Made by a program: the position numbers and the translations under genes. 64,000 nt of DNA from NCBI GenBank assembly GCA_023974075.1, contig CM043797.1, positions 31,651,023 through 31,715,022 on the forward strand, given 5' to 3'. The notes beneath the pieces were generated by a model. That model saw only the letters and a program-made list of their open reading frames with translations, ran no database searches and had not been told where the DNA came from. This document shows positions 47,583-56,821 of this stretch, piece after piece. The stretch's first letter is position 1, and each line of letters starts with the position of its first letter. The stretch comes from Chaenocephalus aceratus (lineage: Eukaryota; Chordata; Actinopteri; Perciformes; Channichthyidae).

Positions 47583-47784
47583 CCTCCCTAGGGAGGTGTT
47601 CCAGGCACGTCCAGCTGGGAAGAGACCAAGGGGTAGACCTAGGACCAGGTGGAGGGATTATATCTCTTCGCTGGCCTGGGAGCGCCTTGGGATCCCCCAG
47701 TCAGAGCTGGTTGATGTCGCCAGGGAAAAGAAAGTGTGGGGCTCTCTGCTGGAACTGCTACCCCCGCGACCCGACCACGGATAA
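47583..47784 (+). pseudogene. Rex3 ORF C-terminal fragment, 3' part
   Basis: It encodes [20 protein letters not shown] through PPRPDHG and the stop, followed by the untranslated gcgggaga and a clean GATG tail. Only a few substitutions separate it from the longer copy. Confidence 0.92.
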
Positions 47785-47826
47785 GCGGGAGAAGATGGAT
47801 GGATGGATGGATGGACATTTTGAATG

Positions 47827-48283
47827 AAAACTTTGTCCCAGAAGGATCGATCTACTGATTCTGATACGATGCTCTACTTTCTGTTTCACATATCCAATCC
47901 TTTCAGTAAAGTACTTTGCATTTTGCCGGATCATGTCTGAAGAAAGTGAAGCTTTTACAATTAATTAGAGTGCTGGAGCTTCACAGCGTGGAATAAAACA
48001 AATGAGCCACAGCATTAATCAGATGTTCAGTGGTCCTTGATGTTTAAAAGAGTTATGTTGAAATATGTGCTGAATATTAGAGGAAAACTTCTTACCAACC
48101 CACACAAGACTGAGAGTTAGTTAGTCAAAAATAACCTAAAGTACATATTTCAAAAAATCCTCAGTAGTGTGAGGAGTGAAATATATCAGACAAAATGATG
48201 GTAAGTAGAGAGGAAGTGACCGAGTGATTAACACAACATTAAAGCTATCAGACGTTATGTTATACACACTCTTCCAAATGAAC
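47827..48283. other. Short stretch without recognised features
   Basis: DNA between the Rex3 insertion and the hAT at 48292. Nothing supportable seen. Confidence 0.45.
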
Positions 48284-48291
48284 ATGATACT

Positions 48292-49320
48292 CAGTGGCGG
48301 CCGGCCCATAGGGTGCTACGGGCGCCGCCCCCCCTCTTCCCACATGATTGATTGTCATTAAAAATGTAAAAATAAATAAAAAAATATATTAAAAAAATAT
48401 ATATATTTAAAAAAAAAAAAATGTTAATAAAGAAGGTAAATATTATATAGTTGGTATCAGTCAAATGTATAATCTACATTAAAATCTCGTTTAAAAGTGT
48501 GTTTAAAGTTACTGATAAGTCACATGTTTCCTGCCTGGCCGCAGCGTGTATCATTACCCTCTTTCGTCTGGGCGGTAAGAACGGAGCCCTCAGCCAGTGC
48601 AGCAACATCCAACACATTGCTGACTGTTTGCTATCTGTAAACTATGCCGCTGAAACATAATTTCAGCCAATCAGCGTCGTCAGATCTGATGGTCATAGGG
48701 CGCCGATTTCAGCGCCCTATGCAGTCTGTGAGTTGTTTGGACTCGTATCCAAGGTGACACTACAGTAGTTGATGAGGTTGGCTGTGTCTGCAGGTGGAGA
48801 CTCCGGGTGCTAGTGGATCGCCGGAGCTTTAGATTAACATTTACATGCTTATTGTAGTTGTAAGTGCAATGCCTGTAGCACCATGGAGCATATGTGTGGG
48901 CTGGACCTGTATTTTACAGGAAAGGAGTGAGCAGAGGGTTGAGTTGTCGATTCTTGTTCAGTTTTCTGTGACTATCTTCCTCACCCTCATTTGAGTGTTC
49001 CCAAAGCACCAGTGTTCTGCAGTTTGTGTGGGCCTGCTGTACTGTTGCACAGTTTACTGTACAAACTATGTCCAGGACAAGGTATTTGGAAGTGTTGGAA
49101 GATTCATAGCTAACCACACTGAAGATTATGGATTATCTCATATTTTTAAGCCTCAATGTGTCCTCCCCCCCCCTCTAACATCACCAGAAGTCATAATGTA
49201 AGGGGTAATTTCTCAACCAAAAAAATCCGGGGGAGCATCCACAGACCCCGGACCCCCCTAGTATGGTTTGGTCACCATTTCCATAGCCCCACCAAAAATA
49301 TTTTCCACCAGCCGCCACTG
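48292..49320. mobile_element. Non-autonomous hAT element, 1.03 kb
   Basis: The left end CAGTGGCGGCCGG and the right end, whose complement is CAGTGGCGGCTGG, form the TIR with one mismatch. The flanking octamers atgatact (48284-48291) and acgatact (49321-49328) match 7 of 8, a hAT-type target duplication. The interior includes an A/T-rich block (48360-48420), a 10-bp-stem hairpin at 48694-48721 and no transposase motif. Confidence 0.82.
48694..48721. repeat. Hairpin inside the 48292 hAT, 10-bp stem
   Basis: CATAGGGCGC and GCGCCCTATG are exact complements separated by 8 nt. The motif echoes catagggtgc near the left terminus of the same element. Confidence 0.85.
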
Positions 49321-49328
49321 ACGATACT

Positions 49329-50720
49329 GTATATAAACTTTGACTCTCAACCTCTGAAATAAGTCTAGTGCATCTTATGGGAATCATGGAAAGATGAAAA
49401 CATTCAAACCCAGTAAAAACACTGAGACAGCAGCTGTGATCCTGCCACTTGTTACTGAGTCCAATGACTGCTGAGAGTCCAGCGGAGGACATGCTGGACT
49501 GAGAGACAACATGAGGCTCAGTTCACCTCCACTGACCGAGCTCCTCTCCACACTCACTTAGTCGAGTTAATCCTCTTTATCACCGGATGTTTCTCATTCT
49601 ACAGTGTGACAGAATGTCATAGCAACACTCATGCTTTGTTGACTACAACAAACTGTGTTATTAAATAAAGTGCTTTTCTTTCCTGACACTGTGGTTACAT
49701 TGGTGGACTACCGAAAGGAATCCCTCTGAATCCATCCTTATTGTTCACCACCAACTTGTTTTTCAGTTCACACTTTTAAAAGCTAATTGACAATAATGGA
49801 GTCATAACCCACCATGCAATTGGGTGGTCAACCTTTTCATTAGAAGACTTATCTGAATACCCACATTCCCCTGATTTCAGTTGGTAAGCAATTATCCCAA
49901 CACTGATCTGTGACCCTCACAAATAGAGTATCTAATCACAATTTAGTGGCCGATTTCAGATTCTGAACACAGTGATAGAGGACTGAGATAACACAGGAGT
50001 TTAAACAGGATATAAACTTCTCTACAAACACACTTTTACACAAACTCTCACTGGGATTTTACTTACAAGTTTGACGGACTACATTTAAGGTGAACATTTT
50101 AGGTTATACACTTTCTACATTGGTGATATTTGAAAAGTGATTTGTTTGTCAACATATCAATTATTTACTGTGTGTATTTGTGTCTGTCGCTGTGATGGTA
50201 ATCATTACATTGCATTAAGCTGACACGTTTTTCAGTGCTTTTCTATAATGGCTAAGGTACCAGCGAAACAGGTGGGTTTTCAGTTTCCAACAGAAGATGT
50301 GTAGACTCTCCGCTGAAGGTCCATTTAGCAGTGAGGGAGTAGCAAGCTGATTGGCTGAAGCAGGGAGAAGTGTGCATGCTGGAGTGTAAGGTTGTTATGT
50401 TTTGGATGTAAGACGGACCAGATCCCTTCACCGCTTCATAGGCCAGTACCAGTAATCCAAATACAATAACACCGCCAGTAAATGAAGAAAGAGACCAAAG
50501 ACATGATTGACACCCCTTCACTCATTTTTAGACAATTCTCCCTCCCTCTCCACTGACAGACAACTCTACTTCACAATTTTCTCCCCAGTTATCTCTCCTC
50601 ATCTACCTAGAATCCAATCAAGTCTATAATCAGCTTTTTCTGATAGCTCCAATTACATATTGGCTAACTGTTCTCCATAGGGACAGGGTTAATAGCTTGG
50701 TGCGTGTGTCATAGTGGTGC
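49329..50720. other. Mostly unannotated; possible old repeat at about 50190-50480
   Basis: The minus strand of 50252-50521 reads as 89 codons (AVKGSGPSYIQN, then LHSSMHTSPCFSQSAC) that I recall as a frequent translated fish repeat rather than a gene. It is preceded at 50199-50230 by cattacattgcattaagctg. I cannot name the family. Nothing else is supported. Confidence 0.35.
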
Positions 50721-51029
50721 CTTAGAAGCAGTGGCGGGCCGTGCATTTCACACCTAGGCCTTCAGTGATGTCCGACACAGTCCTACCTGAATTATTCCAC
50801 CTCTTAATACCATCATTATGACGCCATGGCTCTAGAAACTATACATTTAGACAGAAACGCAGTATAACCGGGCGTTGCATCACCTTAACATAGTCAAGTA
50901 CAACAGAGTTATATTAATATTTCCGAAGCATTTATAATCAATATATCCGCATTTACAATTAAGAGTGTTAAACTACCAGCTTTAAGATCGCTTGGATACT
51001 GTCAAAACTTAAAAATAAAAGGGGCTTTT

Positions 51030-51528
51030 TGTCACGGTCCAAACTGTGTTCCTGTTTGTTCCCCTGTGTGTGGAGAGGGTGTGTTTTCCCTTGCAGGCAG
51101 CAGCCTGATTGCTCTCACCTGGCCGTCCGACTCAGCTGTCCCTCATCATCTAATCAGGACACAGCTTATCTACTCCAGTCTCCCAGCAACTCACCGCCAG
51201 ATTGTTTTCTACATCAGTGGTAGTACATCCTCCTGGCTGCCCATTGAGTTATCCTGTCTGCGTGTAATTCCGTACCTTTTTGTAACTAGTTTCTCTTGTG
51301 TTTCCAGTGCAATCCCTCGGCCATCGTCCACCAGAGCTTCCAGCCAACCTGCCTGTTTCTTCCTGCATCATACCTGCCTGCCTTGTAAATCAGTCCAGCC
51401 TCTCACTGCCTACCTCCACTCCGGACCTCCATATCACCAAACCTGCCTGAGTCTCCGAAGCAATAAATTATTTAAACATCTTCAGTCCTTGCCTGCGCCT
51501 GGGTCCTGTTTAAAACATAATCCTAACA
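51030..51528 (+). repeat. 5' LTR of the sushi-type gypsy element
   Basis: A weak TATA-like TTATCTA lies at 51166-51172, about 25-30 bp before the GCCAGATTGTT (51196-51206) that would be the RNA 5' end under self-priming. U3 would then be about 166 bp. AATAAA is at 51462-51467. The frame open across the LTR is not a gene. Confidence 0.95.
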
Positions 51529-51529
51529 G

Positions 51530-51540
51530 AACAATCTGGC
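51530..51540 (+). promoter_or_regulatory. Primer-binding site complementary to the element's own LTR
   Basis: AACAATCTGGC, starting 2 nt after the 5' LTR and just before the gag ATG, is the exact 11-nt complement of GCCAGATTGTT at 51196-51206 in the LTR. Tf1/sushi elements prime reverse transcription with the 5' end of their own mRNA, using an 11-nt pairing in Tf1. This predicts transcription start at about 51196. No tRNA complement is obvious here. Confidence 0.75.
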
Positions 51541-51544
51541 CACA

Positions 51545-52510
51545 ATGGACCCAGCAGGCCCGGACCCAATTCGTGAGGCTCTCTCCAACCAAGGCGTCCT
51601 CGTGGGCCGGCATGACCAGATGCTCAGAGAGGTTATGGATAACCTCGCATCACTAGCCGCCAACGTAGCACAGATGGGACATCACCTCAACCTGGTTTCC
51701 ACTCATCTTGCTCCGCCTGCTCCTGAGGATCCAGCTCCCCCACAAGAGTTAGCACCGTTTCCAGCCCAGCCCGCTCTCCCTTCACGTGAGCCAAACATTC
51801 CCACTCCAGAGCGGTACGCAGGTGCCTTAGGGACATGTAAATCTTTCTTAATGCAGTGTTGGCTTGTGTTTGAGCAGCAGCCGTCTATGTATGCTAATGA
51901 CAGAGCTAAGATTTGTTATATGATAGGTTTACTTACAGGTAGCGCCCTAGCCTGGGCATCAGCTGTATGGGAGAGTCAGTCCAACCTTTGTTATTCTTAT
52001 CCAGAGTTTACAGAAGAAATGAAGAAAGTTTTCCACCACCCTGTCAGCGGTAGGGACGCTACTAAACGCCTCCTCTCACTGCGACAGGGCTCCCGTAGTG
52101 TAGCCGAATTCTCAGTGGAATTTAGGACCTTAGCTGCAGAGGCAGGGTGGAATGACACAGCGCTTCAAGGGGTTTTTCAAACCGGGCTAACTGATTCTGT
52201 TAAAGATGAGTTAGCAGTGAGGGACGAATCAGCTAACTTGGATGAGTTGGTCTCCCTAGCCATAAGACTGGATAACCGCCTTAGGGAGCGCCGTAGGGAA
52301 AGAGCCAGCCTATCTCCTGGGTCACTCCCCTCTCGCCCTGTCTCGTCTCCTCTCCTGTCTTCAGAGGAACCGATGCAGCTAGGCAGAGCCCGACTCACTC
52401 CCCAAGAACGTCTCCGGAGAATAAGAGAAGGACTTTGTGTCTACTGTGCTCACTCCGGTCATCTCGTGGACACATGCCCCCAGCGCCCAAAAGAGGGTGC
52501 TCGCCAGTAA
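51545..52510 (+). CDS. Gag of the sushi-type gypsy element
   Basis: A capsid-nucleocapsid precursor of 321 codons. The ATG at 51545 lies 16 nt after the 5' LTR and is the first in this frame. The N-terminal 100 residues include a hydrophobic heptad-like part and a proline-rich stretch. The middle (about 95-235) holds the retrotransposon gag core, with [20 protein letters not shown], then [14 protein letters not shown] and later [13 protein letters not shown]. Near the C-terminus is a CCHC zinc knuckle, [14 protein letters not shown] (52436-52477). The same gag family gave rise to mammalian PEG10/RTL genes. It overlaps pol, which is reached by a -1 shift at 52486-52492. Confidence 0.92.
   Translation: MDPAGPDPIREALSNQGVLVGRHDQMLREVMDNLASLAANVAQMGHHLNLVSTHLAPPAPEDPAPPQELAPFPAQPALPSREPNIPTPERYAGALGTCKSFLMQCWLVFEQQPSMYANDRAKICYMIGLLTGSALAWASAVWESQSNLCYSYPEFTEEMKKVFHHPVSGRDATKRLLSLRQGSRSVAEFSVEFRTLAAEAGWNDTALQGVFQTGLTDSVKDELAVRDESANLDELVSLAIRLDNRLRERRRERASLSPGSLPSRPVSSPLLSSEEPMQLGRARLTPQERLRRIREGLCVYCAHSGHLVDTCPQRPKEGARQ
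52486..52492 (+). promoter_or_regulatory. -1 ribosomal frameshift heptamer in the gag-pol overlap
   Basis: CCCAAAA is positioned as C CCA AAA in the gag frame, which fits the X XXY YYZ rule. It lies 15 nt before the gag stop codon. Pol is open in the -1 frame across this point. A downstream stimulatory structure was not evaluated. Confidence 0.7.
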
Positions 52511-55500
52511 AGGTGGGGATACTGGTGAGCAAAGCTGTTTCTTCCTCAACCCCCCAGACCCGCAAGCCACTTGAAGCCACACTACTGTTAAATCAACAGT
52601 CTCTCTCTCTGCCTGCCCTAGTGGACTCTGGGGCTGATGAGAGTTTTTTGGATGCCCAACTGGTTGCTTCAGCCGGCATCTCCACTCAACCTCTGACAGC
52701 ACCTCTCAATGCTCGAGGTCTGAATGGGAAGCTCCTGGCACGCGTTACCCATGTCACCGAACCCCTACATCTCATCCTGTCTGGTAATCACCATGAAATG
52801 ATTCAGTTCCACGTCATGTCCTCCCCTCACACACCCCTAGTTCTGGGCCAGCCATGGTTAAAACTGCACAACCCCCACATGGACTGGTCGGAGAATCAAG
52901 TAAGGAGTTGGAGTTCCTTTTGTCACTCTTCATGCCTGCGGTCTGCAATTCCCCCAGCAGAGGTCGGTATTCCCCCAGTGCAGCAGGAGCCACTCAACTT
53001 GTCTGCTGTCCCTCCGGTTTATCATAGCCTGAGAGAGGTTTTCAGCAAACAGCGAGCTCTTTCTCTGCCCCCTCATCGCCCTTACGACTGCACAATAGAT
53101 CTTCTTCCTGGGGCATCTCTCCCATCCAGTCGCCTGTTTAACTTGTCCCGAACTGAGCGTGAGGCCATGGAGACATACATCAAAGACTCACTGGCTGCTG
53201 GCATCATAAGACCCTCTTCTTCCCCGGTCGGAGCAGGCTTCTTCTTTGTATCCAAGAAGGACCGCTCCCTACGCCCCTGCATTGACTACCGAGGCCTTAA
53301 CAACATCACCATCAAGAACAAGTATCCACTGCCCCTCATCAATTCAGCCTTCGAACCCCTACAGAAGGCCACCATTTTCTCGAAACTCGACCTCAGGAAT
53401 GCTTACCACCTGGTCCGCATACGTCAAGGAGACGAGTGGAAGACGGCGTTCAACACCCCACTAGGCCATTTCGAGTATCTAGTGATGCCCTTTGGACTCA
53501 CCAATGCCCCAGCTGTCTTCCAGGCTCTTGTGAACGATGTCCTCCGTGACTTCCTGAACCGTTCAGTATTTGTGTATCTTGATGATATCTTGATATTCTC
53601 ACAGACCATGGAGGAACACACCCAACATGTGCAGCAGGTTCTACAAAGGCTCCTCGAGAACAAGCTGTTTGTCAAAGTAGAGAAATGCAAATTTCATGTG
53701 GATTCAGTGGATTTCCTAGGCTACATCATTGAGCAAGGTCAGCTGAGAACAGACCCAGAGAAGGTAAAAGCAGTGGCCCAATGGCCCAAACCTTCCACCA
53801 GGAAGCAGCTCCAACGTTTTTTGGGCTTTGCAAATTTCTATCGCCGGTTCATCAGAGACTACAGTCGTGTTGCCAGTCCTCTCAACCAACTCACCTCCCC
53901 AGCAATCCCCTTCTCGTGGACTACTCAGGCTGAGGCTGCCTTCTCTGAGCTGAAGAGACGTTTCACCTCGGCTCCTATTCTTACGAACCCTGACCCATCT
54001 CTTCAGTTCATTGTTGAGGTTGATGCATCCAACACCGGTGTGGGGGCTGTTCTATCACAACGCTCAGTCTCCGACCAAAAGCTTCACCCTTGTGCTTTTT
54101 TTTCCCGACGACTGACAACCCCTGAGCGCAACTATGATGTTGGCAACAGGGAGCTGCTTGCTGTAAAGCTTGCGCTGGAAGAATGGAGGCACTGGCTGGA
54201 AGGCTCTGAACATCCATTCATTGTGTGGACAGATCACAGGAACCTGGTCTACATACAAACTGCCAAACGACTAAACTCCCGTCAGGCACGCTGGGCATTG
54301 TTTTTTGGGAGGTTCAACTTCACCCTTACCTACCGACCTGGTTCTAAAAACCTTAAACCTGACGCATTGTCCCGGCAGTTTGCAGTGGATCAGGATCCCA
54401 TAGCTCCTGACACTATAATCCCCGCTACCAGAGTGGTGGGCGCTGTAACATGGGAGATTGAGAACTCGGTGAGGAAGGCACAGAGAGACCATCCAGATCC
54501 AGGAGATGGTCCAGATAACCGTTTGTTTGTACCTGACTCTGTCCGCTCACAGGTTCTCCTATGGAACCATGCTTCCCGCTTTGCCTGCCACCCGGGTGTG
54601 AGTCGGACCCTATCCCTCCTGAGACGACACTTCTGGTGGCCTTCTATGGAAGCGGACTCTCGAGCCTTTGTGCTGGCCTGCACTGTTTGCGCCCGTAGCA
54701 AGTCTTCACACCAGGCTCCTATCGGTCTACTCCAGCCTCTCCCAGTCCCTAGTCGTCCCTGGAGTCACATCGGCCTAGATTTTGTTACCGGCCTCCCGGT
54801 TTCACAGGGTAACACGACTATTCTCACTATTGTTGATCGCTTTTCCAAAGCGGTTCATTTTGTGCCTCTTCCTAAACTCCCCACAGCCTCTGGAACTGCT
54901 GACCTCTTAGTCAATCATGTGGTCCGGCTTCATGGCATTCCGACAGACATTGTTTCCGACCGAGGGCCACAGTTCATATCTCAGGTATGGAAAGCATTCT
55001 GTCGAGCACTTGGAGCATCTGTCAGTCTCTCCTCAGGCTATCATCCTCAGACTAACGGGCAGGCCGAAAGAGCCAATCAGGACCTTGGAGCTGCACTTCG
55101 CTGTGTCACCTTCCGGAATCCCACCTCCTGGAGCTTACATCTGCCCTGGATTGAATACGCTCATAACTCACTGTCTAGTGCTGCCACCGGTATGTCCCCA
55201 TTTGAATGTTCTCTTGGATATCAACCCCCTTTGTTCCCAGCCCAAGAGGACGAGATCGCAGTTCCGTCTGTCCAAGCCCATCTCCGTCGTTGTCGGAGGA
55301 TTTGGAAGGATGCCCGCTCTGCCCTTCTCCGCTCCGATGAACGCAATCGACATATTGCAAACCGCCACCGGACCGCAGCTCCCCAGTTCCAACCAGGTCA
55401 GAAAGTTTGTCTTTCTTCAAAAAATATTTCTGTACAAGCTGAGTCTAAGAAGTTGAAACCACGCTTCATTGGCCCCTATGTGATCGAGCGCATAATCAAT

Positions 55501-55839
55501 CCATCTGCCGTTAGACTCAAGCTGCCTCCCTCCATGAGAATTCACCCAACCTTTCATGTGTCCCAGTTGAAACCAGTGTTGTCCAGCCCTTTGGGCCCTC
55601 CAGCCATCTCCCCTCCACCCACCCTTGTTATTGACGACCACCCGGCCTACACGGTCCAACGGCTGTTGGACATTCGTCGCCGGGGCCGTGGGTACCAGTA
55701 TCTGGTCGATTGGGAGGGTTATGGTCCTGAGGAGAGGAGCTGGGTGTCCCGCAAGCTCATTCTAGGTCCCTCTCTCATTCGGGACTTTCACAGAGACCAC
55801 CCAGATAAGCCTGGCGGTTCGCCTGGAGGCTCCCGTTGA
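52492..55839 (+). CDS. Pol polyprotein: protease, RT, RNase H, integrase, chromodomain
   Basis: About 1115 codons after the -1 shift, in the frame that is open from 52435. Aspartic protease: [12 protein letters not shown] near 52620. Reverse transcriptase: [44 protein letters not shown] and YLDDILIF (53575 onward). RNase [18 protein letters not shown] near 54012. Integrase: HHCC zinc finger (H-x3-H and CTVCARSK, 54570-54710), catalytic aspartates in GLDFVTG (near 54770) and [10 protein letters not shown] (near 54955), and the glutamate in GQAERANQ (near 55061). Chromodomain: [13 protein letters not shown] to [10 protein letters not shown] at about 55650-55770. No stop or frameshift is seen, so the protein could be functional. 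Confidence 0.95.
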   Translation, partial: RGCSPVKVGILVSKAVSSSTPQTRKPLEATLLLNQQSLSLPALVDSGADESFLDAQLVASAGISTQPLTAPLNARGLNGKLLARVTHVTEPLHLILSGNHHEMIQFHVMSSPHTPLVLGQPWLKLHNPHMDWSENQVRSWSSFCHSSCLRSAIPPAEVGIPPVQQEPLNLSAVPPVYHSLREVFSKQRALSLPPHRPYDCTIDLLPGASLPSSRLFNLSRTEREAMETYIKDSLAAGIIRPSSSPVGAGFFFVSKKDRSLRPCIDYRGLNNITIKNKYPLPLINSAFEPLQKATIFSKLDLRNAYHLVRIRQGDEWKTAFNTPLGHFEYLVMPFGLTNAPAVFQALVNDVLRDFLNRSVFVYLDDILIFSQTMEEHTQHVQQVLQRLLENKLFVKVEKCKFHVDSVDFLGYIIEQGQLRTDPEKVKAVAQWPKPSTRKQLQRFLGFANFYRRFIRDYSRVASPLNQLTSPAIPFSWTTQAEAAFSELKRRFTSAPILTNPDPSLQFIVEVDASNTGVGAVLSQRSVSDQKLHPCAFFSRRLTTPERNYDVGNRELLAVKLALEEWRHWLEGSEHPFIVWTDHRNLVYIQTAKRLNSRQARWALFFGRFNFTLTYRPGSKNLKPDALSRQFAVDQDPIAPDTIIPATRVVGAVTWEIENSVRKAQRDHPDPGDGPDNRLFVPDSVRSQVLLWNHASRFACHPGVSRTLSLLRRHFWWPSMEADSRAFVLACTVCARSKSSHQAPIGLLQPLPVPSRPWSHIGLDFVTGLPVSQGNTTILTIVDRFSKAVHFVPLPKLPTASGTADLLVNHVVRLHGIPTDIVSDRGPQFISQVWKAFCRALGASVSLSSGYHPQTNGQAERANQDLGAALRCVTFRNPTSWSLHLPWIEYAHNSLSSAATGMSPFECSLGYQPPLFPAQEDEIAVPSVQAHLRRCRRIWKDARSALLRSDERNRHIANRHRTAAPQFQPGQKVCLSSKNISVQAESKKLKPRFIGPYVIERIINPSAVRLKLPPSMRIHPTFHVSQLKPVLSSPLGPPAISPPPTLVIDDHPAYTVQRLLDIRRRGRGYQYLVDWEGYGPEERSWVSRKLILGPSLIRDFHRDHPDKPGGSPGGSR

Positions 55840-55847
55840 GGGGGGGG
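55838..55847 (+). promoter_or_regulatory. Polypurine tract
   Basis: GAGGGGGGGG overlaps the pol stop codon and lies 3 nt before the 3' LTR. This is the expected plus-strand primer position. Confidence 0.85.
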
Positions 55848-55850
55848 TAC

Positions 55851-56349
55851 TGTCACGGTCCAAACTGTGTTCCTGTTTGTTCCCCTGTGTGTGGAGAGGG
55901 TGTGTTTTCCCTTGCAGGCAGCAGCCTGATTGCTCTCACCTGGCCGTCCGACTCAGCTGTCCCTCATCATCTAATCAGGACACAGCTTATCTACTCCAGT
56001 CTCCCAGCAACTCACCGCCAGATTGTTTTCTACATCAGTGGTAGTACATCCTCCTGGCTGCCCATTGAGTTATCCTGTCTGCGTGTAATTCCGTACCTTT
56101 TTGTAACTAGTTTCTCTTGTGTTTCCAGTGCAATCCCTCGGCCATCGTCCACCAGAGCTTCCAGCCAACCTGCCTGTTTCTTCCTGCATCATACCTGCCT
56201 GCCTTGTAAATCAGTCCAGCCTCTCACTGCCTACCTCCACTCCGGACCTCCATATCACCAAACCTGCCTGAGTCTCCGAAGCAATAAATTATTTAAACAT
56301 CTTCAGTCCTTGCCTGCGCCTGGGTCCTGTTTAAAACATAATCCTAACA
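55851..56349 (+). repeat. 3' LTR of the sushi-type gypsy element
   Basis: Same length as the 5' LTR and no difference seen on visual comparison, including the AATAAA at 56283-56288 and the self-priming complement at 56017-56027. Confidence 0.95.
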
Positions 56350-56821
56350 CTTTTAAGGCATTAGTCTACAAAGTTGTATTAAGTCCACCAAAAGTATGTG
56401 AGCTTTAACAAGTTTGTTCACTAAACAGCGCATTGTCGCACCCAAAGCAGTTTCATTTAAGAAACGTTACGATAAAGACACAAACTATTCACTGAAAATA
56501 AAAGAAAAACAATTAATTTGCATTTGTTCATGAGGATATATTTGCGACAGTGGTGAAAGTGTATTCCTAGCCCTGAATGTCCACTTTGATAAAGGTTAAA
56601 CCAAAACAATTCAACAAGTCTCCTTGAGTACTTTTACTGCACAGCTGAGCCAGTGCGCCACACACATCTCTATATCTCTTGCAGAAGCATCAAACATTTA
56701 TGTTTTATATATTTGTCATTTTAATTACAAATTAATTCGTTAATATTGATTTAATATTAACGACATAAAATGACAAAAATATATTAAAAATAAAATGCTT
56801 TGTACTCACCAAAACAACTGA

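Larger units (their letters stand above)
43333..47814 (+). mobile_element. 5'-truncated Rex3 LINE, split by foldback element A
   Basis: The 5' part (43333-43496) matches 2244-2407 of the longer Rex3 copy. The 3' part (47583-47814) matches from cctccctaggg near 2666 to the GATG tail. A 12-bp target duplication, ACATTTTGAATG, flanks the whole (43321-43332 and 47815-47826), proving that both parts come from one insertion. About 260 bp of Rex3 between the parts are missing. Confidence 0.93.
51030..56349 (+). mobile_element. Ty3/gypsy LTR retrotransposon, Tf1/sushi type, 5.3 kb, apparently intact
   Basis: Two 499-bp LTRs that look identical by eye, starting TGTCACGG and ending CCTAACA. The 5-bp target duplication CTTTT is at 51025-51029 and 56350-56354. 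Gag and pol are both open, with protease, RT, RNase H, integrase and chromodomain in order, a -1 slippery site, a polypurine tract and a self-complementary primer site. There is no envelope gene. The chromodomain, -1 shift and self-priming place it with sushi-like chromoviruses. It lies inside the hAT, so it is younger than that insertion. Confidence 0.95.

Noticed and set aside
50252..50521. 89-codon minus-strand frame
   Set aside because: It resembles a frequently translated fish repeat and has no domain or splice context, so it is not called as a gene.
51066..51656. 196-codon frame across the 5' LTR, and its twin at 55836-56408
   Set aside because: Both are chance frames in LTR DNA. Their identity only reflects identical LTRs.
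55840..55850. Search for an envelope gene after pol
   Set aside because: Pol stops 11 bp before the 3' LTR, so there is no room for one.
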